Both the position numbers and the translations under genes were made by a program. From G965215045 sp965215045 (lineage in GTDB: Bacteria > Pseudomonadota > Gammaproteobacteria > JABABF01): a DNA stretch of 64,000 nt. Positions 40,420 through 49,815 of this stretch are shown one piece after another. The DNA lies in NCBI GenBank assembly GCA_965215045.1, contig OZ244031.1:2018958-2082957 (forward strand), in the 5' to 3' direction. The notes beneath the pieces are model-generated. The model made no database searches and was not told the DNA's origin. It saw only the letters and a list, made by a program, of their open reading frames with translations. Positions within the stretch are counted from its first letter, which is position 1, and each line of letters starts with the position of its first letter.

Positions 40420-41478
40420 ATGCTCGTCGAACTGAACATTCCCTGGGGGGCGTTTATCCTGCCATTCCTGGTGGGGGTCTTCCTGCAGATCATCCTGTTG
40501 CTGGTCATCCGCAAGCTGCGGGTTTTGAAGAAGGATCTTCGGAGACCGGGATTCTCCAATGCGGCTTTTTGGCCGCTCAGCCTCATGGTTTGGCTGTCGA
40601 TGCTGGCACTGGGCTTGCGCGCCAGCACTCTCGAGCTCCCGCAGTTATTCAAAGTGCTGCAATTGTCTTTCCTGTTCGTCGTGGCCTGGCTGCTGGTGCG
40701 CCTGGCGACCTATACAGAACGGGGCCTGGTGCACAGGCTGGATGAACAACAGGGGGCGCGCACCTCGGTCCACCTGGTCGTGCGGGTGTTCCAGGTGCTG
40801 GTACTGACGACCGGTGTACTGTTTGGCCTGCAGATCCTGGGCTACCCGACCTCGACGCTGCTGACCCTGGGCGGGGTTGGCGGCCTGGTCCTGGGAATCG
40901 CCTTTCGCGACACGCTCGCCAATTTTTTTGCCGGCCTGATGCTCTACCTGGAAGCCCCGTTCCGGGTGGGCGACACGGTCTCGGTACAAGGGGGGGCCTA
41001 CCTGGGCGAGATCCTGAACATCGGTTGGCGCAGCACCGAGGTTCTGACCCGGGAGCGCCGGCACCTGCATATCCCCAACAACCTGCTGGTCACCGACATG
41101 GTGGAGAACATCAGCTCGATCGATCGCCGCCGTATCCGCGAGACCTTCGGGATTCGTTACCAGGATCTGCGCGTATTGCCGCTGCTCGTCGAAGAGCTGC
41201 AAAAGATGCTGTGCGCACATCCCGGCGTGGACCAGCAATATTCGCCGCTGGTGGTCTTTGACGCTTTTGGCCCGTACTCGCTGGACATCATGATCGACGT
41301 CTTGGCGCGCACGGGAGAATGGACCCGCTACAAGCAGACCCGCCACGACTTGTTTTTGAAAGTTGCCGAGTGTGTGCACGCACAGGGCGCGGATTTCGCC
41401 TTTCCCACCCAGAGCCTGCATATAGCGGCACAGGAGGGTGCCGCGAATTCTTCTGCGGCGGATGCCGCCGGGAACTGA
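40420..41478 (+). CDS. MscS-type mechanosensitive ion channel
   Basis: A 352-residue small-conductance mechanosensitive channel protein, releasing solutes on osmotic downshift. Four hydrophobic segments (~13-33, 50-70, 80-100, 125-150) lead to the pore-lining TM3 and gate region GGVGGLVLGIAFRDTLANFFAG, followed by the beta-domain motif LEAPFRVGDTVSVQGGAYLGEI and IPNNLLVTDMVENIS. A cytoplasmic alpha/beta domain ends the chain. Fits a salt-exposed habitat. Confidence 0.92.
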   Translation: MLVELNIPWGAFILPFLVGVFLQIILLLVIRKLRVLKKDLRRPGFSNAAFWPLSLMVWLSMLALGLRASTLELPQLFKVLQLSFLFVVAWLLVRLATYTERGLVHRLDEQQGARTSVHLVVRVFQVLVLTTGVLFGLQILGYPTSTLLTLGGVGGLVLGIAFRDTLANFFAGLMLYLEAPFRVGDTVSVQGGAYLGEILNIGWRSTEVLTRERRHLHIPNNLLVTDMVENISSIDRRRIRETFGIRYQDLRVLPLLVEELQKMLCAHPGVDQQYSPLVVFDAFGPYSLDIMIDVLARTGEWTRYKQTRHDLFLKVAECVHAQGADFAFPTQSLHIAAQEGAANSSAADAAGN

Positions 41479-41516
41479 GCCGGCACCAAGGGGGCGGGGG
41501 TGCCTTCCCGCAGCAC

Positions 41517-42350
41517 TCAGGGATTTTCCGCCGCTTCTTCGTACGGGCTCAGCTTGATCAGTAAACCGAACAGCGGGTGGTCCAGGTAGTGCACTTCCTG
41601 GCTGCGCATGCGCCGGTGTTGCTTCAGGCGCACCGTGCGCAGCACGGGAGGCTGCTCTTCCTGCACCCCCTGGTCCAGGCTTTCGGCGATGTCCCAGGAT
41701 TTCTTTTCAAACGTGCCGGTATCCGGCGGCCAGGGCGGCGGCACGGGGGGCGGCAATGGTGCCTGTGCTTTTTGTCCCGACGGCCCGTAACGGCTGAACC
41801 ATAAGTCGGCATCCAGGTGCAGGTAGCGGTTGTGGTTCAGGCGCAAGAAACCCTCCAGTTCCCGGTGTGCGCCGTATTCCCGGCCGCCCTGGACCAGGAT
41901 GTGGGGATTGTCCCGGCCGACGGCGATCGGTTGAAGCCAGCGCCACTGCAACAGGATGCGGTAATACCCCGTGTTTTCCAGGGTTTGTGCGATCTCGCCA
42001 ATGCTGCCCTCGGCGGGGTTCAGCAGGTACAGGGGCGGAAGTCCGGTGCCGGTGGTCGCACTCTCCTGCGGGGGAGCGGAGGGTGTCCCCTGCACCTCCT
42101 GTTCCCCGGGCGGTGCCTGCAGCCGTTGCAGCGGGTCCGGGTAACGCAGCCTGGTCGGCGGTGCCCAGCTCTCACCCTCTGCAGCGCGCGGGTCATTGGA
42201 GGCGAAGACGAGCATTTCCACCTCGTAACGCCGGACTTCTGTTTCTTGTGTGAATCCCGCCAGGGGGAGAACGCCACCGAGTGCCAGCACAATGGCAGCG
42301 GGCAGGGCGCGGGAGAACATTGCCGAAGAGGGCGGGCACAGGACAGACAT
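41517..42350 (-). CDS. csiV: CsiV-like peptidoglycan-binding accessory protein
   Basis: A 277-residue exported protein: an N-terminal hydrophobic signal region (SRALPAAIVLALGGVLPLAGF) then RYEVEMLVFA and the C-terminal MRSQEVHYLDHPLFGLLIKLSPYE block characteristic of CsiV. In Vibrio CsiV is needed for cell-shape conversion with D-amino acids and binds peptidoglycan. csiV beside mfd is a conserved arrangement, though here gspA and gspB lie between. Two starts are possible, ATG 42350 and ATG 42320; the second gives a more typical signal peptide. Confidence 0.82.
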   Translation of the reverse strand: MSVLCPPSSAMFSRALPAAIVLALGGVLPLAGFTQETEVRRYEVEMLVFASNDPRAAEGESWAPPTRLRYPDPLQRLQAPPGEQEVQGTPSAPPQESATTGTGLPPLYLLNPAEGSIGEIAQTLENTGYYRILLQWRWLQPIAVGRDNPHILVQGGREYGAHRELEGFLRLNHNRYLHLDADLWFSRYGPSGQKAQAPLPPPVPPPWPPDTGTFEKKSWDIAESLDQGVQEEQPPVLRTVRLKQHRRMRSQEVHYLDHPLFGLLIKLSPYEEAAENP

Positions 42351-42418
42351 CTCATAATTATAAGGGCCCGGCAGCCGGCACCCCGGGGTGCTTTGCCGTT
42401 GCTACAATAACGACTGCC

Positions 42419-44128
42419 ATGTACCTGGAACACTTCGGTCTGAAGGAAGCGCCGTTTTCGATTGCGCCCAATCCGCGCTACCTTTATTTGAGTCGCAGGC
42501 ACCGGGATGCCATCGCCCATCTTCTGTACGGAGTGCAAAGCGGCGGGTTTATCCTGTTGACCGGGGAGGTCGGTGCCGGCAAAACCACCTTGTGCCGTTC
42601 CCTGCTGCAGCAGGTGCCGGACCATCTCGATGTCGCACTGATTCTCAATCCGCGGCAAAGTGCGACGGAGTTGCTCGCCTCGATCTGTGATGAACTCGGC
42701 ATCGCGCATTCGGCACAAGACGGCAACAAGACCCTGGTCGATGTCATCAACAAGCACCTGCTGCATTCCCATGCCCGGGGGCGGCAGACCCTGCTGATCG
42801 TCGATGAGGCACAGAACCTGGATACGACAGTGCTGGAACAGTTGCGCCTTTTGACCAACCTGGAGACAGATGAGCAGAAGTTACTGCAGATCATCCTGAT
42901 CGGTCAGCCGGAATTGCGGGACCTGATCGGCAAACCGGAACTGCGGCAGCTGGCACAACGCATCACCGCCCGTTATCACCTGGGTTCGCTCTCCCGCGAT
43001 GAGATCGAACCGTACCTGAATCATCGCCTGGCCCTGTGCGGGGTGCTGCGCCCGCTGTTCAGTCCCATGGCGGTGCGCCTGCTCTACTATCGCAGCAAGG
43101 GTCTTCCGCGCCTGATCAATGTTATCTGCGAGCGCGCCCTGCTGGGTGCCTACGCTACCGGTGCCCTGCGCGTCGATTGGAAAATCCTGGCGCGGGCAGC
43201 CGACGAGGTCACGGGGGGTGCACGACTGGATTTTCTTCGCCCGGCGGCGGCACTTCTCGCCCTGGCGGTGTTGTTGTCGCTGGTGCTGTTTTGGCAGCCG
43301 GCGCTCCCGCCCGGGCAACCGGGGGCCGCGGGCGGCGCAGAACCGCTGTTGATCGCACCGCGAAACAATCGCGGAAACGATGCCGCATTTGGGCCGGGGG
43401 AGGGCGGCGCGCCGCCGGCAGAAGATACGGCTGCGTTGGCCCGGAATACACCAAACCCCGCGGGGCCATCCGCGGATGCCGTGAACCCGACTGCAGTGCC
43501 CGCCCCGCTGGAGGTTCCCGAGGTGCTCAACCGGCAGGGCAGCCTGGATTCCGCGTTCGTCATCCTCTACCAGCGTTGGGGCAGGCGCTATCGGGCGACG
43601 CGCGGCGGGGACCCTTGCCTGCATGCGATTCAATATCGGCTGCGCTGCATGCTGGGCCGGGGCAGCCTCGACGAACTCCTGAACTTCAATCGTCCCGCCG
43701 TGCTGGACAACGTGCGCGCAGATAACGGGGAGCTGTTGGCCGCCGGACTGCTGGGACTGGATGCAGAGCAGGCACTGCTCACCCTGGGCACGGAAGTCCG
43801 CCAGGTGCCGCGCTCACTCCTGCGCCAGCGCTGGAGTGGTGATTACATCCTGCTCTGGCGCCCGCCCAACGCTTACACGGCCCCCCTGGCCCGCGGTGAA
43901 GAGGGGCCGCTGGTGCCCTGGCTCGCGCGCCGGCGATCACGCCTGCAGGATGACGTCCCGATCCAGGCTGCCTGGCTCCTGGAGGGAGACCTCTACGAGT
44001 GGTTGCTCGATTTTCAACGGCAGAATAATCTGCAGGTCGACGGCATCGCGGGTCCCAAGACCATTATCCTGTTACGCAATGCCGTGGGAGACCAGGCCCC
44101 CAGGCTCGATGAAGGACAGTCGGAGTAG
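42419..44128 (+). CDS. gspA: GspA/ExeA-like ATPase with peptidoglycan-binding domain
   Basis: A 569-residue inner-membrane protein. Residues 1-265 form an AAA ATPase starting MYLEHFGLKEAPFSIAPNPRYLYLS with Walker A TGEVGAGKTTLC and Walker B LLIVDEAQNLD. A transmembrane helix (~275-295) and a Pro/Ala-rich linker follow. The periplasmic part ends in a peptidoglycan-binding-1 domain (LLDFQRQNNLQVDGIAGPKTIILL). GspA with GspB helps insert the type II secretion secretin through the cell wall. No other T2SS gene is in the window. The start ATG 42419 follows a -10-like TACAAT by only ten bases. Confidence 0.9.
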   Translation: MYLEHFGLKEAPFSIAPNPRYLYLSRRHRDAIAHLLYGVQSGGFILLTGEVGAGKTTLCRSLLQQVPDHLDVALILNPRQSATELLASICDELGIAHSAQDGNKTLVDVINKHLLHSHARGRQTLLIVDEAQNLDTTVLEQLRLLTNLETDEQKLLQIILIGQPELRDLIGKPELRQLAQRITARYHLGSLSRDEIEPYLNHRLALCGVLRPLFSPMAVRLLYYRSKGLPRLINVICERALLGAYATGALRVDWKILARAADEVTGGARLDFLRPAAALLALAVLLSLVLFWQPALPPGQPGAAGGAEPLLIAPRNNRGNDAAFGPGEGGAPPAEDTAALARNTPNPAGPSADAVNPTAVPAPLEVPEVLNRQGSLDSAFVILYQRWGRRYRATRGGDPCLHAIQYRLRCMLGRGSLDELLNFNRPAVLDNVRADNGELLAAGLLGLDAEQALLTLGTEVRQVPRSLLRQRWSGDYILLWRPPNAYTAPLARGEEGPLVPWLARRRSRLQDDVPIQAAWLLEGDLYEWLLDFQRQNNLQVDGIAGPKTIILLRNAVGDQAPRLDEGQSE

Positions 44129-44133
44129 GGCAG

Positions 44134-44688
44134 ATGTCGTACATCCTCGATGCATTGCGCAAGGCGGAACACCAGCGCCAGCAGGGACAACCGCAGACCA
44201 TTTACACTCCGCCCTCGCCACTGGAACAGGGGCACCGGGGTCTGCGCGGTATTCCCTGGCTGCCGCTGCTTGCAGGGCTGCTGCTGTTGAACGCCCTGCT
44301 GCTGGGACTCTGGTGGCGTTTTGCCCAGGCTCCCCCTGCCGTGGAAGAACTTCCGCCCCCCGCAGAAGCTCAACTCATCGCGCCGTCTCCGGCACCGGTG
44401 ATCGGAGAGTTGCCCGAACCCCGGCCGCTACCCGTGGACCCCGAAGTGGAGCGTCCGCCGCTGCTGGGAGACTTGCCGCCGTCTGTCAAACAGCGGCTTC
44501 CGACGCTGGGCATCCAGGCGCATATCCACGTGCAGGGCGACCCGAAAAAAAGCGTCATCATGCTCAACACGGAAATGTTGCGCGAAGGGGAGAGAGGCAC
44601 CAGCGGTGTGGAAGTGGTGCGCATAGGCAGTGAGGAAGTACTGTTGCGTTATCGCAAAACAGAGTTCCGTATGAAGGTCCGCCGCTAA
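44134..44688 (+). CDS. gspB: GspB-family general secretion protein
   Basis: A 184-residue protein with the GspB signature N-terminus MSYILDALRKAEHQRQQG, a transmembrane helix (residues ~42-63), a Pro-rich periplasmic linker, and a C-terminal domain with LGIQAHIHVQGDPKKSVIMLN...LRYRKTEFRMKV. It follows gspA by five bases and should work with it. Its 3' end overlaps the convergent mfd gene by four bases. Confidence 0.9.
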   Translation: MSYILDALRKAEHQRQQGQPQTIYTPPSPLEQGHRGLRGIPWLPLLAGLLLLNALLLGLWWRFAQAPPAVEELPPPAEAQLIAPSPAPVIGELPEPRPLPVDPEVERPPLLGDLPPSVKQRLPTLGIQAHIHVQGDPKKSVIMLNTEMLREGERGTSGVEVVRIGSEEVLLRYRKTEFRMKVRR

Positions 44689-47600
44689 GAAACAGGCCGC
44701 GGTTCCCGGTCTTCATCCCGCAGCCAGCGCAGAACTCCCCGGACAAATTCCAGGCGTTGCTCTGCGGGAATTTCCTCCGCCAGGCGCAAGCTCTGCGGTG
44801 CTGAAAATTTCCACTGGCCGTCGTCCTGCTGCAGCAATTCCGCGATGCGTTGTGCCGGAACCTCTCGCCCCGCGGCAAAAATGAGCGTCATGCCCCGCCG
44901 ATCGACGGTGATCTTCTCAATGCCGAGTTCCCGGGCCTGCAGTTGCAACTCCGCGCGCCGAAACAGGTTTTCCGCGGCCGGTGGCAGGCTGCCAAAACGA
45001 TCCTGGCATTCCAAGCGCAGGGCTGAGAGCTCCTCCACGCCCTGTAGCGCCCCGAGCCGCCGGTACAGGACCAGGCGCACCCCCACGTCGGGGACGTAGG
45101 TCTGGGGCAGCAGGGCCGGCAGCTGCAATTCTATCTCCACCGGCAGGGTGTCCGCCGGTGTTTCATCTCCCTGCAACTTGCGTTTGGCCCGTTGCAGCAG
45201 TTCTGAATACAAGGTGATGCCGACATCGTGCAGACGCCCGCTCTGTTCGCGTCCCAGGATTTCACCGCCACCTCGAAGCTCCAGGTCGTGCACGGCCAGT
45301 TGGAAACCGGCACCGGATTCCGCGGTGGCGGCAATCACCTCCAGGCGGCGCAAGGCCTTTTGATTGGCCCGCGTCTCGTGTTCCGGGGCCAGCAGGTAAG
45401 CGTAGGCCTGGCGCTGGCTGCGACCGACCCGGCCGCGCAACTGGTGCAACTGGGCCAGGCCGAAATTCTTGGCGTCTTCGACGACAATGGTATTGGCATT
45501 GGGAATATCCAGGCCGCTCTCCACGATGGTGGTGCAAACCAGGATATCAAAATCGCGCTGCCGGAAGTGCTGCATGATCTGGTCCAGTTCGGCGCGTTTC
45601 ATGCGTCCATGCGTGCAGCCGACTCGCCCCCCGGGACACAGTGCCTGCACCCGTTGCATGCATTCGCTGACCGTGGCGACATTGTTGTGCAGGTAGTAGA
45701 CCTGCCCGGCGCGCTGTAATTCACGCTGCAATGCCTCGCTTACCAGTTCCCGGCTCCACGAGGCGACAAAGGTCTTGACCGGCAGGCGACCCTCCGGGGC
45801 CTGGGCGATGATGGAAATATCGCGCAGGCCGCCCAGGGCCATGTTCAGGGTGCGGGGGATCGGGGTGGCACTCAGACTCAGCACGTGCATCCCACCGCGC
45901 AGTTCCTTGAGTTTTTCCTTGTCGCGCACCCCGAAACGATGCTCTTCGTCCAACACCAGCAGCCCGGGGTTGGGGCACAGCATTTCCCGGTGCAAAAGCC
46001 GATGCGTGGTGACCAGGATATCGACGTTTCCCGCCCGGGCCGCAGCCTTGACCGTGTGCGTCGTCCTGGCAGTATTCAAGCGCGACAGCCCGGCGATGCG
46101 CACCGGCAGTTCAGCGAAACGTTCGCTGAAAGTCGCAAGGTGCTGTTCACAGAGCAAGGTGGTCGGCGTGAGCACGATGCTCTGCATGCCATTGCCGGCT
46201 GCGACCAGGGCGGCGCGCATGGCGATCTCGGTTTTGCCGCAACCGACTTCACCACAGATCAGGCGGTCCATCGGTTGCCCGCTTTGCATGTCCTGCAGTA
46301 CGCTGGCGATGGCGGCGGCCTGGTCCGGGGTTTCTATGAAAGGAAAACCGGCGACGAACCCGGCGTATTCCGGCTCGGGAATCGTGCAGCGAACCCCGGT
46401 GGCCAGCGAACGCCGTGCCTGCAGGGCCAGCAGTTCGGCGGCGACATCCTGGGCCTGGCGCGCGGCCCGGCGTTTTTGTCGCCGCCACTTCTTCTTGTCC
46501 AGGGAATGCAGCGGCGGGTCGCCGCCGATGTAGGGATGCACCAATTGCAGTGTATCGACCGGCACATACAGCCGCGCTTCGTCAGCGTACTCCAGGCTGA
46601 GGAATTCCTCCTCCACGCCCCCGGTTTCCAGGCGGACAAACCCCCGGTAGCGGCCGACGCCGTGTTCTTCGTGCACCACGGCGGCACCGTCCTCCAGCTG
46701 GCCCAGTTCCCCGAACCCGGTGCTTTCCCGTCCTGCCGCTGCTCCCGTACTTGCCGGCTGCGGCAATTGCGTGTCCCGGGTGCTTTCGAGCGGCACCTGG
46801 CTGGCAGCCGCAAACAGGCCCAGTGCCGGCCGCTGCAGGCGCAAGCCGCGTTCCAGGGGGGCCAGGCCCAGGGCGGTCTGCAAACCGGAGTCGAGGAATT
46901 CCCGCCATCCCGCACATTCCTGCCACGACTCGCCGCTACCGGTGAGCGCGTTTTGCATGGCCTGACACTGGCTGGCATGGGAGGCGCACAACAGGCGGCG
47001 TTCGCCGTTCGCAGGGTTCGGGGACCGCCGCAGACTCTCCAGGGACCATGGCCCGGGCTCCTGCACACCAAAATTGCGCCCCCCGGCGGTGTCCTTGGTT
47101 TCGATGCGTTCTGCGTGCAGTACGATGTGCGGAAAACGCTCCAGTTGCTCCTGGAATTCCGTCTCGTCCAGGAACAAGTCGGCACTGCGCAGCACCGGAT
47201 GCGCCAGGTCCGCACCCCGGCTGCGGTAGCGCTCTTCGGCCAGGCGTCGAAAATCGCTCGCCGCCCGCTGCACGGGACCGACACAGAGCACCAGGGTGGT
47301 GGCCGGCAGATAACAGAACAAGGTCTCGGTTTGCGCAAAGAACAGCGGCAGGTAGTACTCGGCACCGTCTGCCGGGATCCGGTTGCTGAGCTGGCGGTAT
47401 ACCGGACAGCGCTGACCCGCAATGCGCATGCGTTCACTCCAGCGTTTGCGGAAACCCTGGACACCCTCCTGGTCCAGCGGGTATTCCCGTGCCGGCAGCA
47501 GCTTGCATTCCTTGACGCGCGCGACCGTGCGCTGAGTCTCGGCAGCAAAAAAACGCAGGCTCTCAATGGTGTCATCGAGAAACTCGATACGCAGCGGCAT

Positions 47601-48146
47601 TTCCAGCCCCGCGGGAAAAATATCGAGCAGGGCACCGCGCACGGCGTACTCCCCGTGACGGGTGACGGTTTCCACGCGCCGGTAGCCCCCGTTTTGCAGG
47701 TACAGCTGGAGTTCTCGCGCGTCCAGCTGTTGGCCGGTCTGCAGTTGCAAGCTATGGCTGAACAGCCACTGGCGCGGTGCCAGGCGGTGCATCAGTGCCG
47801 CGACGCTGCACAGCACCACGCCCGTGCGCAGACCGGGCAGCATATTCAAAAGACGCAGGCGCGCAGCACGCAGTTCTGCAGGTGGAGACAGGCGGTCGTA
47901 GGGCAGGGTTTGACGGTCGGGAAATTCCAGCACCGCACCGCTCTCCCGGCCGCTGAAAAATTCCCATTCCCGTTTCAGGCATTCGATCTCGTGGGGCCGG
48001 GCGACAATGGCCAGCACCGGCCCGGGATGCAAGGCACTGATTTCGGCGAGTGCCAGCCCGGTGCCGGCCCCCGGGAGCTCTCCCCAGTGCAGACACTCTC
48101 CTGCATCCCGCGGCAGGGAGGACAGTTTCAAAAGGCTTTGTGACAC
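44685..48146 (-). CDS. mfd: Transcription-repair coupling factor
   Basis: The 1153-residue translocase that displaces stalled RNA polymerase and recruits UvrA for strand-specific repair. An N-terminal UvrB-like region is followed by the RNA-polymerase-interacting CarD-like domain (DGAAVVHEEHGVGRYRGFVRLE shortened here, near residue 490). Helicase motifs come next: Walker A GEVGCGKTE near residue 632 and DEEHRFG near 734, then GRVGRSQRQAYAYLL. The C-terminal TRCF domain closes the protein. It is divergent from gap across 88 bases. Confidence 0.95.
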   Translation of the reverse strand: MSQSLLKLSSLPRDAGECLHWGELPGAGTGLALAEISALHPGPVLAIVARPHEIECLKREWEFFSGRESGAVLEFPDRQTLPYDRLSPPAELRAARLRLLNMLPGLRTGVVLCSVAALMHRLAPRQWLFSHSLQLQTGQQLDARELQLYLQNGGYRRVETVTRHGEYAVRGALLDIFPAGLEMPLRIEFLDDTIESLRFFAAETQRTVARVKECKLLPAREYPLDQEGVQGFRKRWSERMRIAGQRCPVYRQLSNRIPADGAEYYLPLFFAQTETLFCYLPATTLVLCVGPVQRAASDFRRLAEERYRSRGADLAHPVLRSADLFLDETEFQEQLERFPHIVLHAERIETKDTAGGRNFGVQEPGPWSLESLRRSPNPANGERRLLCASHASQCQAMQNALTGSGESWQECAGWREFLDSGLQTALGLAPLERGLRLQRPALGLFAAASQVPLESTRDTQLPQPASTGAAAGRESTGFGELGQLEDGAAVVHEEHGVGRYRGFVRLETGGVEEEFLSLEYADEARLYVPVDTLQLVHPYIGGDPPLHSLDKKKWRRQKRRAARQAQDVAAELLALQARRSLATGVRCTIPEPEYAGFVAGFPFIETPDQAAAIASVLQDMQSGQPMDRLICGEVGCGKTEIAMRAALVAAGNGMQSIVLTPTTLLCEQHLATFSERFAELPVRIAGLSRLNTARTTHTVKAAARAGNVDILVTTHRLLHREMLCPNPGLLVLDEEHRFGVRDKEKLKELRGGMHVLSLSATPIPRTLNMALGGLRDISIIAQAPEGRLPVKTFVASWSRELVSEALQRELQRAGQVYYLHNNVATVSECMQRVQALCPGGRVGCTHGRMKRAELDQIMQHFRQRDFDILVCTTIVESGLDIPNANTIVVEDAKNFGLAQLHQLRGRVGRSQRQAYAYLLAPEHETRANQKALRRLEVIAATAESGAGFQLAVHDLELRGGGEILGREQSGRLHDVGITLYSELLQRAKRKLQGDETPADTLPVEIELQLPALLPQTYVPDVGVRLVLYRRLGALQGVEELSALRLECQDRFGSLPPAAENLFRRAELQLQARELGIEKITVDRRGMTLIFAAGREVPAQRIAELLQQDDGQWKFSAPQSLRLAEEIPAEQRLEFVRGVLRWLRDEDREPRPVS

Positions 48147-48192
48147 GGATAGAAAAAAAACGGGCTTTCCCGCTCGCCCGCAGCTTTGTCAT

Positions 48193-48198
48193 TATAAT
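48193..48198 (+). promoter_or_regulatory. Possible -10 box for gap
   Basis: Consensus TATAAT lies 37 bases before the gap ATG in the mfd-gap divergent gap. No adequate -35 at standard spacing is seen. Confidence 0.4.
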
Positions 48199-48234
48199 AG
48201 TTGCCCTTTCCCCGCTGGATACCCCCTATTCAAA

Positions 48235-49707
48235 ATGCCGGTGAGCAGGCAGAGAAGGCGCGCCAGGCCCAGTGATTATTTTTCTGACTGGAAGCAGCGG
48301 GAAGCCCTGGCCGAGGGAATGATTCCACTGATCGGAAATCTCTATCGGCAGAACGTGCAAACCTGCGTCTACGACATTCCGTTGATTAACATCTCGGTGC
48401 TGGAGATCATGCAGGCGCATCGTTTCGTGCGCGAAGTCGAGGAAAACGAACTCTCCGAGTTTGAAACCTACCCGGTGCTGCGGGCACTGAATGAAATTCC
48501 GGACCTGGGGAGTGCCGAGGTCGACGTGGGTCGGATCGCGGTCCTCTACGATGCGCGGGACAAAAGAAAGAAAATTTCCATAGAGGATTTTGTGCTGGAA
48601 CAGGTTGCCGGCATTCGCAAGCAGCCCCGCGCCCCGATCAGTCGCGCCCGCGACGTGGTGTTGTTCGGTTTCGGCCGGGTCGGCCGCCTGGTGGCACGCA
48701 TCCTGATCGAAAACACCGGGGGCGGTGCCTCCCTGCGCCTGCGCGCGGTGGTGACGCGCGGCGGCGGGGTCGAGGACCTGGACAAACGCACCAATCTTCT
48801 GCGCATGGATTCCGTGCACGGCCGTTTTCACGGCACGATCCGGGTGGACCCCGAACACCAGTCCTTCGTCGCCAATGGCAACGAGGTACGCATGATTTTT
48901 GCCGACAGCCCCGAGGCGATCGACTACACGCAGTATGGCATCGATGATGCGATCGTCGTGGACAATACCGGCAAATGGCGCACCATGGAAGCCTTGGGAG
49001 TACACCTGCAGAACAAGGGGGTCGCCAAGGTGTTGTTAACCGCACCGGCCAAGGGCGGTCTCAAGAACATCGTCCACGGTGTCAATCACCACTTGGTCGA
49101 AAAAGAGGACACGATCCTGTCTGCGGCTTCCTGCACCACCAATGCCATCGCCCTGCCGCTCAAAATCATGCACGAGGAATTCGGCATCGAGAACGGGCAC
49201 GTGGAGACCGTGCATGCCTATACCAACGACCAGAACCTGATTGACAACTATCACAAGGCCAAGCGTCGCGGGCGCAGTGCCCCGCTCAACCTGGTGCTGA
49301 CCGAAACCGGGGCGGCGCAAGCAGTGGCCCGGGTCTACCCGGAGATGGAGGGAAAACTGACCGGCAACGCGATCCGGGTGCCCGTCGCCAACGTCTCCCT
49401 GGCCATTCTTCATTTGCGCCTGGGCCGGGAGGCCGGGGTGGAAGAAATCAACCGGCACATGCGTCGGGTTGCCCTGCATTCATCCCTGAGTCGCCAGGTC
49501 GATTACAGCAATTCTCCCGAAGTGGTATCCAGTGATTTCATCAGTTCGCGCTACGCCTGCGTATTCGACTCCGAGGCGACCATCGCCCAGGGACGCAATT
49601 GCATACTGTACCTCTGGTACGATAACGAGTTTGGTTATGCTTGGCAGGTGTACCGCCTGCTGGAAGAGATGGCCGGGGTGCGCTACCTGCGTTGTCCCGA
49701 AGAATAA
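48235..49707 (+). CDS. gap: Glyceraldehyde-3-phosphate dehydrogenase, N-extended type
   Basis: A 490-residue GAPDH. The catalytic core begins near residue 138 with the NAD-binding VVLFGFGRVGRLVARIL; the active cysteine is C300 in SAASCTTNAIALPL, and the HAYTNDQNLID and YDNEFGYAWQV motifs are intact. The ~135-residue N-terminal extension (KQREALAEGMIPLIGNLYRQ onward) is typical of the GAPDH encoded next to mfd in pseudomonads, where the gene is thought to favour gluconeogenesis; that role is inferred. It precedes the nqr operon, again as in pseudomonads. Confidence 0.93.
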   Translation: MPVSRQRRRARPSDYFSDWKQREALAEGMIPLIGNLYRQNVQTCVYDIPLINISVLEIMQAHRFVREVEENELSEFETYPVLRALNEIPDLGSAEVDVGRIAVLYDARDKRKKISIEDFVLEQVAGIRKQPRAPISRARDVVLFGFGRVGRLVARILIENTGGGASLRLRAVVTRGGGVEDLDKRTNLLRMDSVHGRFHGTIRVDPEHQSFVANGNEVRMIFADSPEAIDYTQYGIDDAIVVDNTGKWRTMEALGVHLQNKGVAKVLLTAPAKGGLKNIVHGVNHHLVEKEDTILSAASCTTNAIALPLKIMHEEFGIENGHVETVHAYTNDQNLIDNYHKAKRRGRSAPLNLVLTETGAAQAVARVYPEMEGKLTGNAIRVPVANVSLAILHLRLGREAGVEEINRHMRRVALHSSLSRQVDYSNSPEVVSSDFISSRYACVFDSEATIAQGRNCILYLWYDNEFGYAWQVYRLLEEMAGVRYLRCPEE

Positions 49708-49815
49708 GTATCCCCGGGAGATGCATATAATATGGGACAGGCATTTGTACGGCACCCCGGGGGCGATGAGCCCTGAGATGGGCACTGCCGATTTCCGCCG
49801 GCACAACGCAGCAAT

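Noticed and set aside
45885..48143. 752-codon frame opposite mfd
   Set aside because: Entirely antisense to mfd, which has every expected motif; the protein has no known fold signature.
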